Source of the DNA: Pseudomonadota bacterium
Lineage (GTDB): Bacteria > Pseudomonadota > Gammaproteobacteria > Burkholderiales > Thiobacillaceae
DNA length: 5,677 nt
Reading direction: 5' to 3'
Assembly (NCBI GenBank): GCA_021847385.1
Contig: JAJZTV010000143.1
Span: 1 to 5,677, forward strand
The translations under genes were made by a program, and so were the position numbers. Shown here piece by piece: positions 5,576 through 5,677 of this stretch. Each line of letters begins with the position of its first letter. Position 1 is the stretch's first letter. The notes below the pieces were generated by a model. It was not told where the DNA came from. It searched no databases and worked only from the letters and a program-made list of their open reading frames with translations.

Positions 5576-5677
5576 TCAGCCGGTGTTGCGCATGCCGGCG
5601 GCGATGGCGTTGATCGAGCGCAGCAGCGGCTCGAGCCACGGGCTCTCGCCCTCGCCCTGGGCATCGCGCAGCTTGCG
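5576..5677 (-). CDS. ppc: Phosphoenolpyruvate carboxylase, C-terminal end (rest outside window)
   Basis: The last 33 residues end in LLRSINAIAAGMRNTG, which is the characteristic C-terminus of PEP carboxylase; the family ends in an invariant glycine after MRNT. The stop is TGA at 5578-5576. The enzyme adds bicarbonate to phosphoenolpyruvate to give oxaloacetate and replenish the TCA cycle. Family members usually have NG where this has NA (SINAIAAG), a minor change. The rest of the gene lies beyond the window edge. It is first in a run with the carbonic anhydrase-like gene (10-nt gap) and the lipoprotein gene. Confidence 0.93.
   Translation of the reverse strand, partial: RKLRDAQGEGESPWLEPLLRSINAIAAGMRNTG

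Overview
The window (about 60-65% G+C in its genes) looks like ordinary chromosome of a proteobacterium. The PurB, the CnoX-type thioredoxin-TPR protein, the PEP carboxylase tail and the YrdA-type gamma-carbonic anhydrase all fit Beta- or Gammaproteobacteria. A Rhodocyclales- or Nitrosomonadales-like betaproteobacterium is my best guess, but that is inference only. I see no phage, transposase, CRISPR array, tRNA or rRNA.

Left part, + strand: the C-terminal tail of an unidentified gene (3-104), then purB (118-1497), adenylosuccinate lyase of purine synthesis. A 79-bp gap follows that is almost filled by an imperfect inverted repeat built of 9-nt units. Next comes a CnoX/YbbN-type protein (1589-2443), a thioredoxin domain with an intact CGPC site joined to a TPR-like helical tail. 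It probably acts as a redox-linked holdase in the cytoplasm. A hairpin at 2453-2502 closes this side against a convergent gene.

Middle, - strand: a small exported protein with four cysteines and no recognised family (2503-2838), with lower G+C than its neighbours. Upstream of it (transcriptionally) is a 498-residue membrane diguanylate cyclase (2981-4477) with an eight-helix N-terminal sensor region, intact GGEEF active site and intact RxxD inhibitory site. The gaps around these genes hold several hairpins. The clearest is an intrinsic terminator (4513-4537) just 35 bp before the cyclase start. The gap at 4538-4685 holds degenerate repeat-like sequence and no gene.

Right part, - strand: a tight three-gene run, transcribed right to left: the end of ppc (PEP carboxylase, 5576-5677), a gamma-class carbonic anhydrase-like hexapeptide-repeat protein (5041-5565) and a cysteine-rich lipoprotein (4686-5027), with gaps of only 10 and 13 nt. 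PEP carboxylase consumes bicarbonate, so the ppc / carbonic anhydrase pairing makes metabolic sense.

I do not see a convincing new multi-gene defence or mobile system. The most interesting items are the 9-nt-unit inverted repeat, the ppc / carbonic anhydrase / lipoprotein operon, the terminator with overlapping alternative pairing ahead of the cyclase, and the two unrecognised small exported proteins.
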